From Pseudeuparius sepicola (Eukaryota > Arthropoda > Insecta > Coleoptera > Anthribidae), in NCBI GenBank assembly GCA_963920635.1, contig OY987298.1:62601949-62665948 (forward strand): a DNA stretch of 64,000 nt, given 5' to 3'. The notes below the pieces were generated by a model. That model was not told the origin of the DNA. It ran no database searches and was given only the letters and a program-made list of their open reading frames with translations. Made by a program: the position numbers and the translations under genes. Of the stretch, positions 45,901 to 52,059 are shown in pieces; positions within the stretch are counted from its first letter, which is position 1; each line of letters opens with the position of its first letter.

Positions 45901-47658
45901 TGCCATAAACCTACTGGATTGGATTCAACTCTGTATTTAAAATAATCAATTGCCAAGGTTTGAAAGGGACAAGATTTTTTTAGTAATTTGGATTCTCGCT
46001 TGTAATATTGACTAGGCAATTTTTTCAAATTAATTTATTAAATTGTCTATGTCTTTCAAACAATCGATTGTATCAAAAGAACAAAAAAGTGCTTGTACAT
46101 GTAGGCCCCAAAATGTATTGTTTACTAACTACAGAGTTGGATCCATTCCCAAAAATTATCACTTTTTCTGAGCAGCAACTTGAATTTGCATTGTTTGGTT
46201 AACATCCAGTAGTTTTATGGTAAATTACCAATAGACATATTTTATGGAAAAATGAATGGGCAATTCCAAAATGCTGTCGAATTCTCCAAAAAATCATGGT
46301 CGTTGAAATTATTATAAGGACTTACATGACTATAATACCAGAAATAAAAATGATTTAATAGTTCCCCGTTGCAGATTGCAGAGGTGCAGAGGTGGACTTA
46401 AGTTTTTTTAATGTTCTCCGTAACCCTCTAAAGACTCTCCGTTAAGAGTGCTTAAGAAAGAAGTAAAGAAGCTGCTGACTGACAATGCATTTTACAAAAC
46501 CAGTGAATTCTTTAATTTTTTTGCTGAATAGATACTATCATTTTTGTAATCCTATCCATGATTCCGATTTTATTTGTGATTTGGTAGACTTATTTGTGTG
46601 TATTAACTTTTTAATCCTATTACCAGAGCATATAAAACAACCAGCAGTATCACTCCCGCAGCCGCCATGTGGGAATAGATTCTGTCAAATTGATGCAGTG
46701 TCGGGGCGATTGGGCAGTTCTTTTTTGGCTGTATGAGAGATATTACAGTGCCGTGGAGTGTTTTTTTTGTAAATTGTGCTTTGTGCTAGTATCTTTAAAT
46801 AAAGAACCCCAGAGATTTCCATGCTCATGAAGAAATCATATGCACAGACCATTACCTGAATTGCAGAAGAATAATAGACACTATTTTGGAATTACAGAAT
46901 GATAGAAAATTTTGTTTATAGCCCCAACGCAAACCAATGGCCCACCACGTAAGGAAGAAACTGAAAAATCTAATGCCTTCTATTCCTACTTACACTACAA
47001 CTAGTCATGGACTTCATTTCAAGCCAAAAGGTATCAAAATACTCTTGCTTGCTTTTTAGACTGGCTTTTCTTAATAAAATCTTTTTAACATTAATTCACC
47101 CTGTTGGTTTTTTCGTCATTTGGCGCCAGTGGCGATCGCTTGAAACAGCGCTATGCACAGGTCTTTCATAATAGTGTTGGTCCTGGTTTCAACTAGTAAA
47201 TAACTCTGTCCTTGATTGATATTTCTCACAATTAGTATTATACGAATCAGTAAAAACATGTAAGTACTTAGTTACTTACTACTACTACTCAACATACCTT
47301 CAGTATCGGCAGCCCTGAACCTCCTCAACAGCGAAACAAATCTCTGTTTTAGATTATGTCTGGTGTGTGGCAGCTTCGAACGAATTGGTTCGCTGTCACT
47401 CAGATCTGCTGCTTCCTCCTCACCAGAACTTATCTCATCATCGTCATCGCTGAAGTCATGATCTCGGTCCACCTGAGACGGGGAAATCATGTGTAATTAA
47501 CGACAATTTATAACGATCAAGCCTACCTTGTGTTCTTGATCAACGGGAGTTGAATTCAGTTGTGCAACATGTAGGCGAGCTACTGGTACAGACCCCTTAT
47601 CTTTGGTTCCAGACTCTGTCAACAGTTCTAGTTCCATGTCCAATGGTTTTTGAAGAAC
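6876..47658 (-). CDS. PACS: PACS family sorting adaptor (partial gene, 11 exons)
   Basis: PACS proteins are cytosolic adaptors that link acidic-cluster cargo to AP-1/COPI and act in endosome, TGN and ER-mitochondria traffic. Eleven exons (listed separately) splice in phase to about 603 codons with no stop. They match the PACS family in order: the end of the N-terminal cargo-binding region, an acidic SDDDDE stretch, a KQRFVSLLRRFR helix, a STPKPSLRPFF motif, a Ser-rich linker, the conserved C-terminal domain with SKPSDWLGY, LPIAEAMLT and FIPFI, a proline-rich TPPSSP region, and the C-terminal GVSRLICSA motif. Exons encoding the N-terminus and the final C-terminal segment (the part after GVSRLICSA) were not found; they probably lie outside the window, right and left. 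All junctions use GT-AG. The Drosophila member is KrT95D. Confidence 0.93.
6996..7880. other. 3' part of the 24.3-kb PACS intron, unassigned
   Basis: AT-rich. It contains a run of twelve or more G at 7640-7652. No gene or defined element was recognised. Confidence 0.5.
7887..8282 (-). pseudogene. THAP-like zinc-finger fragment
   Basis: A 131-codon open frame. Its middle (about residues 25-80) has a cysteine pair, FVNLPAAPHKKKLWFKAVGR and a TSTVHFC segment, which resembles THAP domains (C2CH; a proline in the loop, a tryptophan, then C/H before a hydrophobic residue). The expected final CxxH is degraded, reading CYEKIIF. THAP domains occur in host factors and P-type transposases. Here it sits alone in the PACS intron and is most likely a TE remnant. 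Confidence 0.4.
8434..9008 (+). repeat. 5' LTR of the BEL/Pao element
   Basis: Begins TGTTCAATTT, ends CCCATAACA. A TATAAAA box at 8611-8617 is a plausible promoter and is kept as TATAAAG at 14661 in the other LTR. Compared with the 3' LTR it has extra CTT repeats near 8650 and an insertion near 8887. Confidence 0.92.
9009..9031 (+). other. Primer binding site (candidate)
   Basis: Directly after the LTR lies TTTTGGTCCTCCGATCCGG. TGG here would pair with a tRNA 3' CCA end. I do not identify the tRNA. Confidence 0.6.
9342..10550 (+). CDS. gag: BEL/Pao Gag (DUF1759 plus zinc knuckles)
   Basis: An uninterrupted 402-codon frame. Residues ~115-290 carry the DUF1759-type capsid region (LIKFKGDISSFPLFHDLF, then SLVKRYCNKRKLAKTHW). 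The C-terminal part has Cys/His clusters (CKCCFQTH...C, CMNCLSHLHRTGQC, CKYCHKRHHSLVH), the nucleocapsid-like fingers of this family. Gag would form the particle and bind RNA. The start is the first Met of the frame, with a second Met six codons on. It stands out as the only intact frame in an otherwise decayed element. Pol follows in another frame. Confidence 0.9.
   Translation: MFRNIEMSNLIVLQQSAQLAKGSEDKRASFHTRCEELDKMQSEFNKHHYALLNFIFNDEDQVKSAVEDLQKFNTVSKEVKTIYNELFGSKSNSSIKNDASDSVSNPNSNVRLSKLELIKFKGDISSFPLFHDLFESLVHKNTTLTAIEKFSYLVNNLEGPPLAMMNVIPMSGDNYLKAYESLVKRYCNKRKLAKTHWLAIEKSQPVNSNNAVALRNLLEIFSKNIEALKMLGLDPDNWNFVLSHMLLARVDESITTRFEIQFNKPNDITSYECVFDFLEAHCNALFTASPESEESRTRSENLSNKKHEQKFDENNKTRHSSAFLGTAQNKGNLNCKCCFQTHPLYRCPDFFGKSAQERFNFAQNHNLCMNCLSHLHRTGQCQSAIQCKYCHKRHHSLVHLTS
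10603..14617 (+). pseudogene. pol: BEL/Pao Pol (PR-RT-RNase H-integrase), broken
   Basis: Fragments in all three frames. The protease (DUF1758-like) is at 10603-11100 and reads LEPGSQ where D(S)GSQ is usual, so the catalytic Asp is Glu. RT is at about 11220-12080, with VVLTADISKMYRQI (11736) and YIDDII (11968). RNase H is at about 12460-12930; the DAS motif has become YAS, and a TGA at 12713 interrupts it just after YAW. Integrase is at 13370-14100; the zinc region has CMRY for CxxC, then GVDYGGP and SDNGTNF, and the Glu motif GGIWEAG follows after a frameshift near 13850. DUF5641-like sequence lies at 14160-14450. With several frameshifts, stops and lost catalytic residues it cannot be functional. 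Confidence 0.9.
14471..14483 (+). other. Polypurine tract (candidate) of the BEL/Pao element
   Basis: TTGGTGGGCCGAA immediately precedes the 3' LTR; a TTGGTGGGCGG-type sequence at this place is typical of BEL/Pao elements. Confidence 0.6.
14484..15053 (+). repeat. 3' LTR of the BEL/Pao element
   Basis: Same ends as the 5' LTR (TGTTCAATTT...CCCATAACA). The pol frame runs into its start, ending at 14617. Confidence 0.92.
15054..16456. other. Intronic repeats, no gene recognised
   Basis: A-rich and T-rich sequence. TATACAGGGCGTTC-type words occur near 16048 and 16200, each followed by T-rich text. They look like ends of TATACAGGG-type MITEs, but I could not pair them convincingly. Confidence 0.4.
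16510..17000 (+). pseudogene. Tigger/pogo-like transposase N-terminus plus acidic linker, DDE domain missing
   Basis: From Met at 16510 the frame reads a psq-type helix-turn-helix (SYRNYNSDKLEKAVD, GEAAEFYSVPKSIIHDKIKG, then GGQALLSAIEEEQFL), the DNA-binding start of Tigger/pogo proteins. A frame change at about 16740 leads to an acidic Ser/Asp-rich linker that ends with DDCPLIRLVKNN, which in this family follows the DDE domain. The ~350-residue catalytic domain expected between them is absent. A matching C-terminal piece is at 18925-19108, behind a later insertion. This is a deletion derivative, and its TATACAGGGTG-like left end lies near 16457. Confidence 0.65.
17109..18924. mobile_element. 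1.8-kb non-coding element with CCCAAG(A/C)AGCATT inverted ends
   Basis: The left end CCCAAGAAGCATT (17109) is followed by AGTCGCCGTTACG. The reverse complement of the right end reads CCCAAGCAGCATT, then AGTTGCGGTAACTG. CA flanks both sides (17107-17108 and 18925-18926), which may be a 2-bp TSD or chance. It sits between the acidic linker and the C-terminal piece of the Tigger remnant, so it inserted later. The interior has no ORF; it is rich in AACTTTAAAGT and AGTAATTAC words in both orientations. The superfamily is unknown to me. Confidence 0.6.
18925..19108 (+). pseudogene. Tigger/pogo-like C-terminal piece
   Basis: GNYLVRYLWKK, then an ETLFNFPTITDE stretch and REEIIQILHP, then RRDRYKI, resembles the conserved C-terminal tail of insect Tigger-like proteins. 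It continues the fragment at 16510-17000 across the 1.8-kb insertion. Confidence 0.5.
19109..19618. other. Probable right end of the Tigger remnant
   Basis: Two CCGAAGTCACCCC / GTCCAAAGTCACCCC words (about 19290-19360) and GGGGGTAATTTCGGACAGC (19364-19383, inverted) match the general look of Tigger ends and resemble TCCGACTTCGGACAA at 16495. The exact end is not certain. Confidence 0.4.
20122..20345 (+). pseudogene. THAP domain at the 5' end of a P-like transposase, frameshifted
   Basis: From the ATG at 20122 the frame reads AAKRCSFKNC (the first Cys pair), then GVGRTYFSTFPK. After a one-base slip near 20212 the next frame gives FIRAIWVQ and later VLCSRQFKNPSF. Spacing and motifs fit a C2CH THAP DNA-binding domain with the last His changed to Gln. 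Downstream transposase sequence is not recognisable. Confidence 0.6.
20346..21362. other. Interior of the P-like element, unassigned
   Basis: AT-rich. An AAGCAACTTTTTCAAATAAC segment near 20566 resembles part of the foldback MITE at 53037-53673. An open frame at 20680-20886 resembles nothing I know. Confidence 0.4.
21363..22595. mobile_element. Long-TIR non-autonomous element, TATACAGGGTGTCC type
   Basis: Arms of about 370 bp (21363-21735 and 22220-22595) are inverted copies, both ending in TGTATACAGGGTGTCCAAC, around a ~500-bp unique centre. There is no coding content. TA at the ends suggests a TA target, as in Tc1/mariner-type MITEs. It is nested in the P-like element. Confidence 0.75.
22596..23485. 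other. Unassigned repeat-rich sequence
   Basis: Interior of the P-like element. No gene recognised; low-complexity A/T with two ~90-codon chance frames. Confidence 0.4.
23486..23963. repeat. Hairpin with ~105-bp arms
   Basis: 23486-23590 and 23858-23963 are inverted copies with few mismatches (AAAATGGTACAAACAG at the outer ends, TGATAACAACTTC at the inner ends) around a 267-bp loop. Confidence 0.8.
24079..25455. repeat. 1.38-kb nested palindrome
   Basis: The outer arms (about 24079-24554 and 24955-25455) are inverted copies of each other, e.g. GAAGGTAGAACTAGATC against GATC(T)AGTTCTACCTT. Between them sits a second foldback (24555-24897). The right arm has extra sequence near 24898-24960. 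Non-coding. Confidence 0.85.
24555..24897. mobile_element. Foldback MITE inside the larger palindrome
   Basis: GTCTCAACAACTAATGCG at the left is mirrored exactly at 24880-24897. The inverted arms extend about 75 bp with a further CTCTCAGTGAGAAC-type internal foldback. About 343 bp, no ORF, placed at the centre of the bigger palindrome. Confidence 0.75.
25688..28160. other. 24.3-kb PACS intron, no gene recognised
   Basis: AT-rich sequence without a supported ORF. A TACACCCTGTATAT word at 25952 marks the edge of another CAGGGTG-type repeat. Confidence 0.45.
28165..29115. repeat. Palindrome-rich block with GAAAATACC boxes
   Basis: Segment A (28270-28367) is inverted at 28800-28905. Segment B (28385-28500, containing GACTGCGCAGCAGG) is inverted at 28960-29075. 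The order is A B A' B', not a simple hairpin. GAAAATACC or its complement occurs at least eight times, and AATACCACTAGTGGTATT is a perfect palindrome present in both A copies. No ORF. Confidence 0.75.
29270..29990 (+). repeat. Dispersed repeat, copy 1 (partner at 57085-57345)
   Basis: 29752-29960 matches the reverse complement of about 57105-57345 at clearly recognisable identity, including ACACGCA, CAGCCGTCCCG, GGAGGAAAGTACGACACC-like and TAGAACGGC words. The upstream part (29270-29700) is GC-rich and may belong to the same element. Both copies keep a short similar frame (GGKY-TQL-NL...FRTA). Probably an LTR or the end of an unidentified retroelement. Confidence 0.55.
30575..30815. mobile_element. 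241-bp MITE with 8-bp TSD (hAT-like)
   Basis: The ends CACGATACACAGATAACGGT (left) and its complement with a 2-base insertion (right, to 30815) form ~24-bp TIRs. Perfect TTATAATG flanks both sides (30567-30574 and 30816-30823). An 8-bp TSD and CA-starting TIRs fit hAT. It interrupts an older repeat whose relative lies at 28165-28264. Confidence 0.8.
31271..31430 (-). CDS. PACS: PACS exon j
   Basis: Acceptor AAATTGCAG, donor GTAAGT. 160 bp, starts in phase 0, leaves one base. It encodes KTSLKALFRGLR and ANKEKKQK, counterparts of the NTLKxxFRSLQVSR and TKEKNKK motifs of PACS. Confidence 0.93.
31601..31765 (-). CDS. PACS: PACS exon i (proline-rich, DYW motif)
   Basis: 165 bp, phase 0 to 0. It begins EVRVG (joining FIPFIY of the previous exon), then a Ser/Asp linker, PLTPPSSP, and ends LELQLDYWQ, matching TPPSSP...GLQVDYW of PACS. 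Donor GTAAGA, acceptor GGTTACAG. Confidence 0.94.
32205..33165. repeat. Possible CAGGGTG-type element in a PACS intron
   Basis: TATATACAGGGTGGTCC at 32205 and ACACCCTTGTATATC at 33150 are inverted ends. Short inner stretches near GAACTTCAAAAAA also mirror each other. The middle has no ORF. Confidence 0.4.
33757..33908 (-). CDS. PACS: PACS exon h (LPIAEAMLT)
   Basis: 152 bp, entering with one base carried over and leaving in phase 0. Acceptor TTTGTTTCAG, donor GTAAGT. It encodes EDVIQRISRYI, then LPIAEAMLTC and QLFIPFI, diagnostic for the PACS C-terminal domain. Confidence 0.95.
33990..34207 (-). CDS. PACS: PACS exon g (SDWLGY core)
   Basis: 218 bp, 81-bp intron before exon h. It completes a Tyr codon, then CNSCAKLGGFVKILLIGG, GWFVRPYVELLSSKPSDWLG and VVPLG...LGSLD, aligned with the vertebrate YCNCNS...TSDWLGYMRFLxIPLGSHPVAKYLGSVD block. 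Donor GTATGT. Confidence 0.96.
35126..35300 (+). repeat. Degenerate tandem array of CACAACG(T/A)CCG, period 22-26 bp
   Basis: Starts at 35126, 35148, 35174, 35200, 35225 and 35247, with a weaker one at 35289. Each unit has CAC(A/G)ACG followed by (T/A)(C/T)CG and a variable AT-rich remainder. No ORF depends on it. Confidence 0.7.
35905..37860. repeat. Diverged segmental duplication inside a PACS intron
   Basis: 35944-36135 and 37199-37330 share, in order, CAATT(C/T)GG, AGACTTC(G)AAGTGG, TAATCCCA and AATTAAGGATT. 36706-36800 and 37724-37835 share CAGTAAC(C/A)TAC and AGATC(G/A)GAAGAAA. This suggests a tandem duplication of roughly 1.0-1.25 kb, much diverged. Confidence 0.45.
38646..38790 (+). 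pseudogene. Fragment resembling N-termini of TE-associated YqaJ-type proteins
   Basis: From the ATG at 38646: MDKDYLKE, a frame slip, ATRNLPKLDAFLVAQFF, a second slip, then NPMFASAEIHGTKLRR. The LPxLDA...FF...SAE.xGxK pattern is seen at the start of insect proteins carrying a YqaJ nuclease domain. The nuclease itself is absent. The family match is from memory of motif style. Confidence 0.3.
40154..40362 (-). CDS. PACS: PACS exon f
   Basis: 209 bp, phase 0 in, two bases carried over to exon g. It encodes LDTISRLLPLEENSLPE, CVTIISGPEN and TKSVLSVLFSKIHK, matching QLNQIL...LPENVILVN and VQAVLSALLTRIQ of PACS. Acceptor GTTGTAG, donor GTAAGT. Confidence 0.94.
40417..40524 (-). CDS. PACS: PACS exon e
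   Basis: 108 bp, phase 0-0, separated from exon f by only 54 bp. It begins ELSERKSKLFRPGG, a Ser/Lys-rich stretch like the KERQLSKPLSERTNS linker of vertebrate PACS. Donor GTGAGT, acceptor GATTCAG. Confidence 0.85.
40626..40790 (-). CDS. PACS: PACS exon d (acidic/Ser linker)
   Basis: 165 bp, phase 0-0, 101 bp before exon e. Low-conservation linker (VVDDKTCSGSDGN..., ending DSDFTNIMQ). It is supported by consensus splice sites, frame continuity and position. Confidence 0.8.
40791..43803. other. 3.0-kb PACS intron
   Basis: Contains a hairpin at 42376-42475 and AT-rich text. A CCCCCAC-rich, relatively GC-rich stretch lies at 41101-41215. No gene. Confidence 0.5.
42376..42475. repeat. 100-bp hairpin, 31-bp arms
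   Basis: 42376-42407 (GGCACTGAAGTT...) and 42445-42475 are inverted with few mismatches. The loop holds GCCGAGGCCTCTGGCCGAGGC, itself foldback-like. The word CTTCAGTGCCGA recurs at 42733, suggesting one repeat family. Confidence 0.7.
43804..44009 (-). CDS. PACS: PACS exon c (STPKPSLRPFF)
   Basis: 206 bp. Completes a Gly codon from exon b and ends in phase 0. It encodes DLDNPSDIQALFQELE, an acidic DEDSGNEQD run and SISSTPKPSLRPFFSSSRS, matching the STPKPKL(K/R)P(F/Y)FEG motif of PACS. Acceptor TTACTTAG, donor GTAGGA. Confidence 0.95.
44430..45763. mobile_element. 1.33-kb non-autonomous hAT-like element with GATC-rich subterminal arrays
   Basis: TIRs CAGAGCTGGG (44430 and, inverted, 45754-45763) are flanked by a perfect 8-bp TSD TTTTGTCA (44422-44429, 45764-45771). 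The outer ~270 bp on the left and ~230 bp on the right consist largely of AGATCTAAGATCGTTTTAA-like units in both orientations. The centre (44700-45530) is plain AT-rich DNA without an ORF. TIR style and TSD length fit hAT. It inserted into a PACS intron, inside an older repeat. Confidence 0.88.
45844..46283. repeat. Inverted repeat, ~75-bp arms
   Basis: 45844-45920 and 46207-46283 mirror each other (GAATTGCCCATTCATTTTTC, CATAAA(C/A)CTACTGG). Probably the ends or inner arms of an older MITE. Confidence 0.6.
46284..47297. other. Rest of the 3.3-kb PACS intron
   Basis: No gene recognised. Frames of 60-85 codons here look like chance. Confidence 0.45.
47298..47472 (-). CDS. PACS: PACS exon b (acidic cluster and FVSLLRRFR)
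   Basis: 175 bp, phase 0 in, one base carried over. It encodes DFSDDDDEISSGEEEAADLSD then NLKQRFVSLLRRFR, the counterpart of the acidic autoregulatory stretch and (I/F)KQK(F/V)VALL(K/R)RFKVSDE of PACS. Donor GTATGT; only 54 bp of intron to exon a. Confidence 0.95.
47527..47658 (-). CDS. PACS: PACS exon a (most 5' exon found)
   Basis: 132 bp, phase 0-0. It encodes VLQKPLDMELELL, then SVPVARLHVAQLNSTPVD, corresponding to the end of the N-terminal cargo-binding region of PACS (VMQHP...VAEIxxxSLSSQPIDHE). The acceptor has a long T tract before CAG. Upstream exons were not seen up to 64000. Confidence 0.92.
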
Positions 47659-47989
47659 CTGAAAAAAAAAAGGTACATGTAAAAACCTCATCAATATCTG
47701 ATCTAAATAAATATGTATATGTGTGTGGTTTGGTACTGGGGATTGTTTTCTTTTTAATTTACATAAATTCAATTTTATAGTGAGAAAGGACCTGTAAATC
47801 TATATGGTGATGGTATGAGTCCTATCTTATTTTTGGCCAACGGATTTTCAGAAATTCTATCTAAAATTATTTAAAATTTGAAGTGTAATTGGTCTCTGTC
47901 AAATAATATTTGCACAATAGTCATAACTTTATGCAATGAAACGAAAACTGTGCTGAGTTAATTTAAAGTTCACGTGAGGTATTACTTCA

Positions 47990-49540
47990 TTTGATATTGA
48001 GGTTGCTCTTGACATTGGTATACTGCATTAAATTAATATTATTCTTTCGCATATGAATCAAAACACTTTGTCCATACAGTTGTACGACTGAAAAAACTCT
48101 AAAATCCGAAAAAGTAGCTTTTGTTGTATATTCATAAGGTTTACACAAACAAATTTGTATGACTATTTTTTGCACAATTTCAAGTCTTCGTAGTCTAGAT
48201 CGGTATCCTCCCAATGATTCCGTATTGTAACAAACTTTGGGCGAATGAGAAATAAACTAATTTTAAGAGATTTTTTCTAAAAATGTTCTTAACTGCTTAA
48301 AGACGAACAATAGTTTTTTTTATATTGTTGCTTAAATTGCAGATATGTTCCTTCCAACTAACTCTCAATCTATTAAGATTCCTAGGTAATAATATTGTAT
48401 TCTTCTTGTGTGCTATTAAGTTATTCTCTACTTTTATTGCATTCAGTTATAATTAAATTTTCTTTTACATTAAATGGGATAGCTACAGTTTTTCCGCAAA
48501 AAACTTTAATTCAGCCATATTTCAATTTCTTTTAAATTTTCATTTTCCGTTTGAATCACTGTACGTCAGGTATCTTCTGCAATTATCACAACAGTGCCAT
48601 ATGCATGAGAGGTTATGAAACTATTTTTTAAATTAATTTAAGTAAATCCTTAAAAAAATTAAAAATAAAATTGGACCGAATACCTTTCCCTGCGGTATGC
48701 CAAAAGTGACCCGGTCAATTGCACTTATAATAAGTTATGGTTAAATTTTTGTTTATTGTTCTCTTTTTTTAATATGATTCAAAGAGTCTATAGGAGAGTC
48801 CTCTAACAAAAAGTTTTCCCAACTTATCTAGTAAAATTGGATGTGAAACAGTGTCAAAAGCTTTCTTTAAATCCAGAAACATTCAAACCTTTTTTCTTTC
48901 GTTGACATTTTTTGTATAAACTTGTTTTAAGACATTGTTTATTGCATCGTTTGTACCTAGAATCTTCATAAAACCATACTGGGTTGGTGAGATAATTTTA
49001 TGCTGATCCAAGTAACTGTAAAGTCAAATTTTGGTTAATTTTTCTAAAAGTTTTGCAAAGTGACTAATTAGAGAAATTGGGCAATAGTTGGTATATTTCA
49101 TTTTATCTCCGTTTTGAAAAATTGGCATAATGACTGCAATTTTCAATTCTGTAGGTAACTCTCCTGTCGAAAATATTTGATTAAATATAATATATTTAAT
49201 CAAATATAATATATTTAATCAAATATTTTCAAAACACCTTGTGTCATATTATGACACCTTGTGTCATATTATGACACAAGGGTTTACCTATATAATCACT
49301 TGCTATTTTTATTTGTTCTACATTTATATTGTCGAGACCAGATGCCTTATTGTTTTTTAATGAATTAATCATGTTTTTCACTTGGAGAGGAACAGTTGGG
49401 TTCATAAAAAGTGACTGACTTTCATGCTTTATCCTATCCACATACCCATTTGTAGCGTTTAGATTATTTTTAGCTAATTCTGAATCATTATTTGCACAAA
49501 AACTGTTAAATTTATTAACTATAGTTTTTGGATCGTATAA
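47990..49540 (-). pseudogene. Jockey/CR1-like reverse transcriptase, heavily mutated
   Basis: Reading leftward: INSLKNNKASGLDNINVEQI (49441-49244), STGELPTELKIAVIMPIF (about 49165), YCPISLISHFAKLLEKL, FLDLKKAFDTVSHPILL (motif A, about 48885), FGIPQGK-like sequence (about 48700), and a C-terminal tail near 48214-47987. Many stops and frameshifts. Between 49165 and 49275 there are local duplications (AATATATTTAATCAA and GTGTCATATTATGACAC, each twice or more). The YxDD box is not clear and both element ends are missing. Confidence 0.75.
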
Positions 49541-49715
49541 TATATGCGATTGTTTTCTTTTATACAGGAAATTTCTTGTTTGCTTGCGTATTTATTGGTT
49601 AGGTTAAGGTTAAGTATGAATGGCACTTGTTGCCAGACTTCGCCTTTGTACAGGGTACATGAATTGTATTGTATTCTTGCAATAATTATTATTATTATTA
49701 TTATTATCATCATTA

Positions 49716-50054
49716 TCGACTTAGCCAAAAGGCATTTGCACTTCCTCTATGGGGAACATTCACACAGATCCCGGGTATCCCAGATACCACGAGGATCTGG
49801 CTCGGACGAAACCCTTGCCATGTTATCGAGCCTTAGGTGACATTGATGTTGTTGGATGATCCTGCATCGCCCATGAATTGCCTGACGGTTCGGACTGTCG
49901 CAAGTAGTACCGCTTTCTGATTGTCAGTTAGATCCAGCTCTTTGATGTTTCTCAGCAGAGTTTTTGGTATAACACCAGTTGTTGACACGATTATTGGAAC
50001 CGTCTGAACGTTCCCCATTTCCCATTGCCTTCTAATTCGTTCTTCTGAGTCTCT
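49716..50054 (-). mobile_element. Older 5'-truncated Dong-like copy
   Basis: Matches 32-388 of the full-length element with scattered substitutions and a ~15-bp deletion near 49918. It keeps only the 3' UTR and the last ~60 codons. It is flanked by (ATT)n at 49684-49715 and 50055-50070, again in TAA repeats. The divergence shows that the family has been active over a long time. Confidence 0.88.
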
Positions 50055-50364
50055 TATTATTATTATTTATTATATTTTATATTTTTCACAGATGTAACGA
50101 TTAGTTGGGTTTAATTTCGCCTGTTGTGCTAGTTTATTTTTCATTCGAATCAATGTCAGTAGGGCAGTTGTTTCTCATGTTTTAATTTTTTGCATTTTTG
50201 GATTTATTTTAATTACAAGTTTGGTTGTTGCACATTCCACTGCCGAGTTAAACTTTGCGAAAAACTCTTGGTAAGCTACATTTGGGTTCTACAACATTTA
50301 GCACAGTATCCCAATTTTCTTGTTTTATTTTTTTCGCAAGTAATATCATAAAGGCATATAATTT

Positions 50365-50535
50365 TTCCGAAAAAAATCGAAAAAACACGTTGCTAAGTAA
50401 TATTTTAACAAGAAGCACGAGTGCTGGTGGCAACAAAAATCCGAGTCGAAGACGAGGATTTTTGCACCTGCACGAATGCATTTTGTTAAAAAAATATTAC
50501 TTAGCATTGTGTTTTTTTGGATTTTTTTCACGGGA
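50365..50535. repeat. Foldback repeat
   Basis: AAACACGTTGCTAAGTAATATT (about 50383) and its inverted copy (about 50490-50512) frame a centre with AAAATCC...GGATTTTT. ~170 bp; ends undefined. Confidence 0.6.
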
Positions 50536-50730
50536 AAAATTAGATGCCCGAATGGTATTTGACAAGACTATTTCATGAGTAACAGATTATTCTGCATACA
50601 CATAGCTTACAAAACATACTACTTATTATACATGCATACATAATAAAAATGTAGGTATTAATTTGAAAACTGAAAAACAGGTAATTTATTTAATCACAAA
50701 ATACTACAAACTTAATTATTTAAGGTACAA

Positions 50731-52050
50731 TTAAAATATAAATAGCAATTTTGGTACACAGTAGGAGGTATTGTTTGAAATCTTTGATAACTCATTGATA
50801 ACGTTGGGTGTACGAAAATCATTAATGTTGTTGATAGGTCCAGCTGTAGAGTGAGAAGCTCGAGGAGTGGCTGCAGGATCTTCTGTTTTCTGTTTTTTAG
50901 CTGGAGGTTCTGAGGCGTCACTTCTAAGGGTGTTTATGATGTTGGAATAATGCTCATTATTCATTTGCAGATAAGGCTTAATTGAGTTGGCTGAACTGTG
51001 GCCAGTAATTTTAATTAATATTGTTGTTCACCCACCCCTCCTTTAGCCAGGTTACTGACTGCTGTCGATCGCATAGAGTGGTTTGTTATTTTTATTTCTT
51101 TTGTATTTAATCCTTCTTTGCTGCTTCTTTAGTCCATTTTGAAAGTTCATTTTTTCCCACTGGAGTGTTTTTGTACCATCCACTTGATTGTTCTTTGTTC
51201 CATGATGGGTTTACTGTTAAGAATAATCTATCAGTTGTTATTCTAGATGAACGTTTAACCATTAGAATTTTAAAAAGACGGACTGGACAAAAGGTAGAGT
51301 TTTTCGTGTTGGGGACCAGCCATTTACTATTGGCCATTTTTTTTCTCCACCCTGGGCCGTTTTATTGAAGAGAGGATTATATTCTACTCTTCCTAAAAAC
51401 TAGCATTTTTGAAAATCAGTTATTTTAAAAAATATGTAACTATGTTAATGAATATTTATTTTACCTGTTTTAATCCCAGAATTATCCACTTCCTCTTTAA
51501 AATAATTAACTCTGAAATTGACTGCTTCTCCACCTCTCCAGGCAAGTTCTACTGAAGCGATATGGTAAAATTTTCGCTGGAGTCCCACCTGAGTGTCTTT
51601 GTCCCATAATAAAACCATTGCGTAGTATTCTTCCAATTTTAATGAAGCAGAGCTCGATTTCCTTTTATTGGCGCACATCTGCAAATTTCTTCGTTTCGCA
51701 TTACGAGCTTCCCTACTAGACTTAAAGATAATATCTTTAAATGGATCAAAAATTATTTTCCACTTCATAAAATACATCTCTTGCATTTTTTTTGCAACGG
51801 TGTTCACATTGGCTTCACAACTAGTTCTTTGTAATTGTCACAGTTTTCTTTCTTCATATTCCACGCCCAATCTTTCAGGATTAGGTTTAATTGCTCTAAA
51901 CTTGTAGTTTCCAAAAACTCGTATTTCTTTGCCTTGCAGAATTCTGTAAACTGTTTCCATATTGACGTATAGGTTTTAACGGTATTGTACGGACATTTTT
52001 CTCAATCGCCAGATCAATATTAGTCATAGAATCACTTCCAAAGCGACTTA
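50731..52050 (-). pseudogene. Crypton-like tyrosine recombinase (DUF3504 type)
   Basis: Reading leftward: an N-terminal helical region (WKQFTEFCKAKKYEFLETTS, about 51955), FKDIIFKSSREARNAKRRNL, the box-A arginine in SVELAWRGGEAVNF (about 51530), LFLTVNPSW, HSMRST (HxxR, about 51075), ITGHSS (about 50990) and KPYLQM with the nucleophile Tyr (about 50970). So R, HxxR, H and Y are all present, although spread over frames. A 72-bp GT-AG intron (51464-51393) splits the coding region. At least two frameshifts (near 51320 in an A-run, and near 51100) break it. A Lys-rich PPAKKQKTED tail follows. Crypton elements use such enzymes to move as DNA circles; related DUF3504 domains also occur in host proteins. 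Confidence 0.7.
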
Positions 52051-52059
52051 TTTTCACTA

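Noticed and set aside
49244..49441. Stand-alone 65-codon gene on the minus strand
   Set aside because: It is one piece of the broken Jockey-like RT that extends from about 49540 to 47990.
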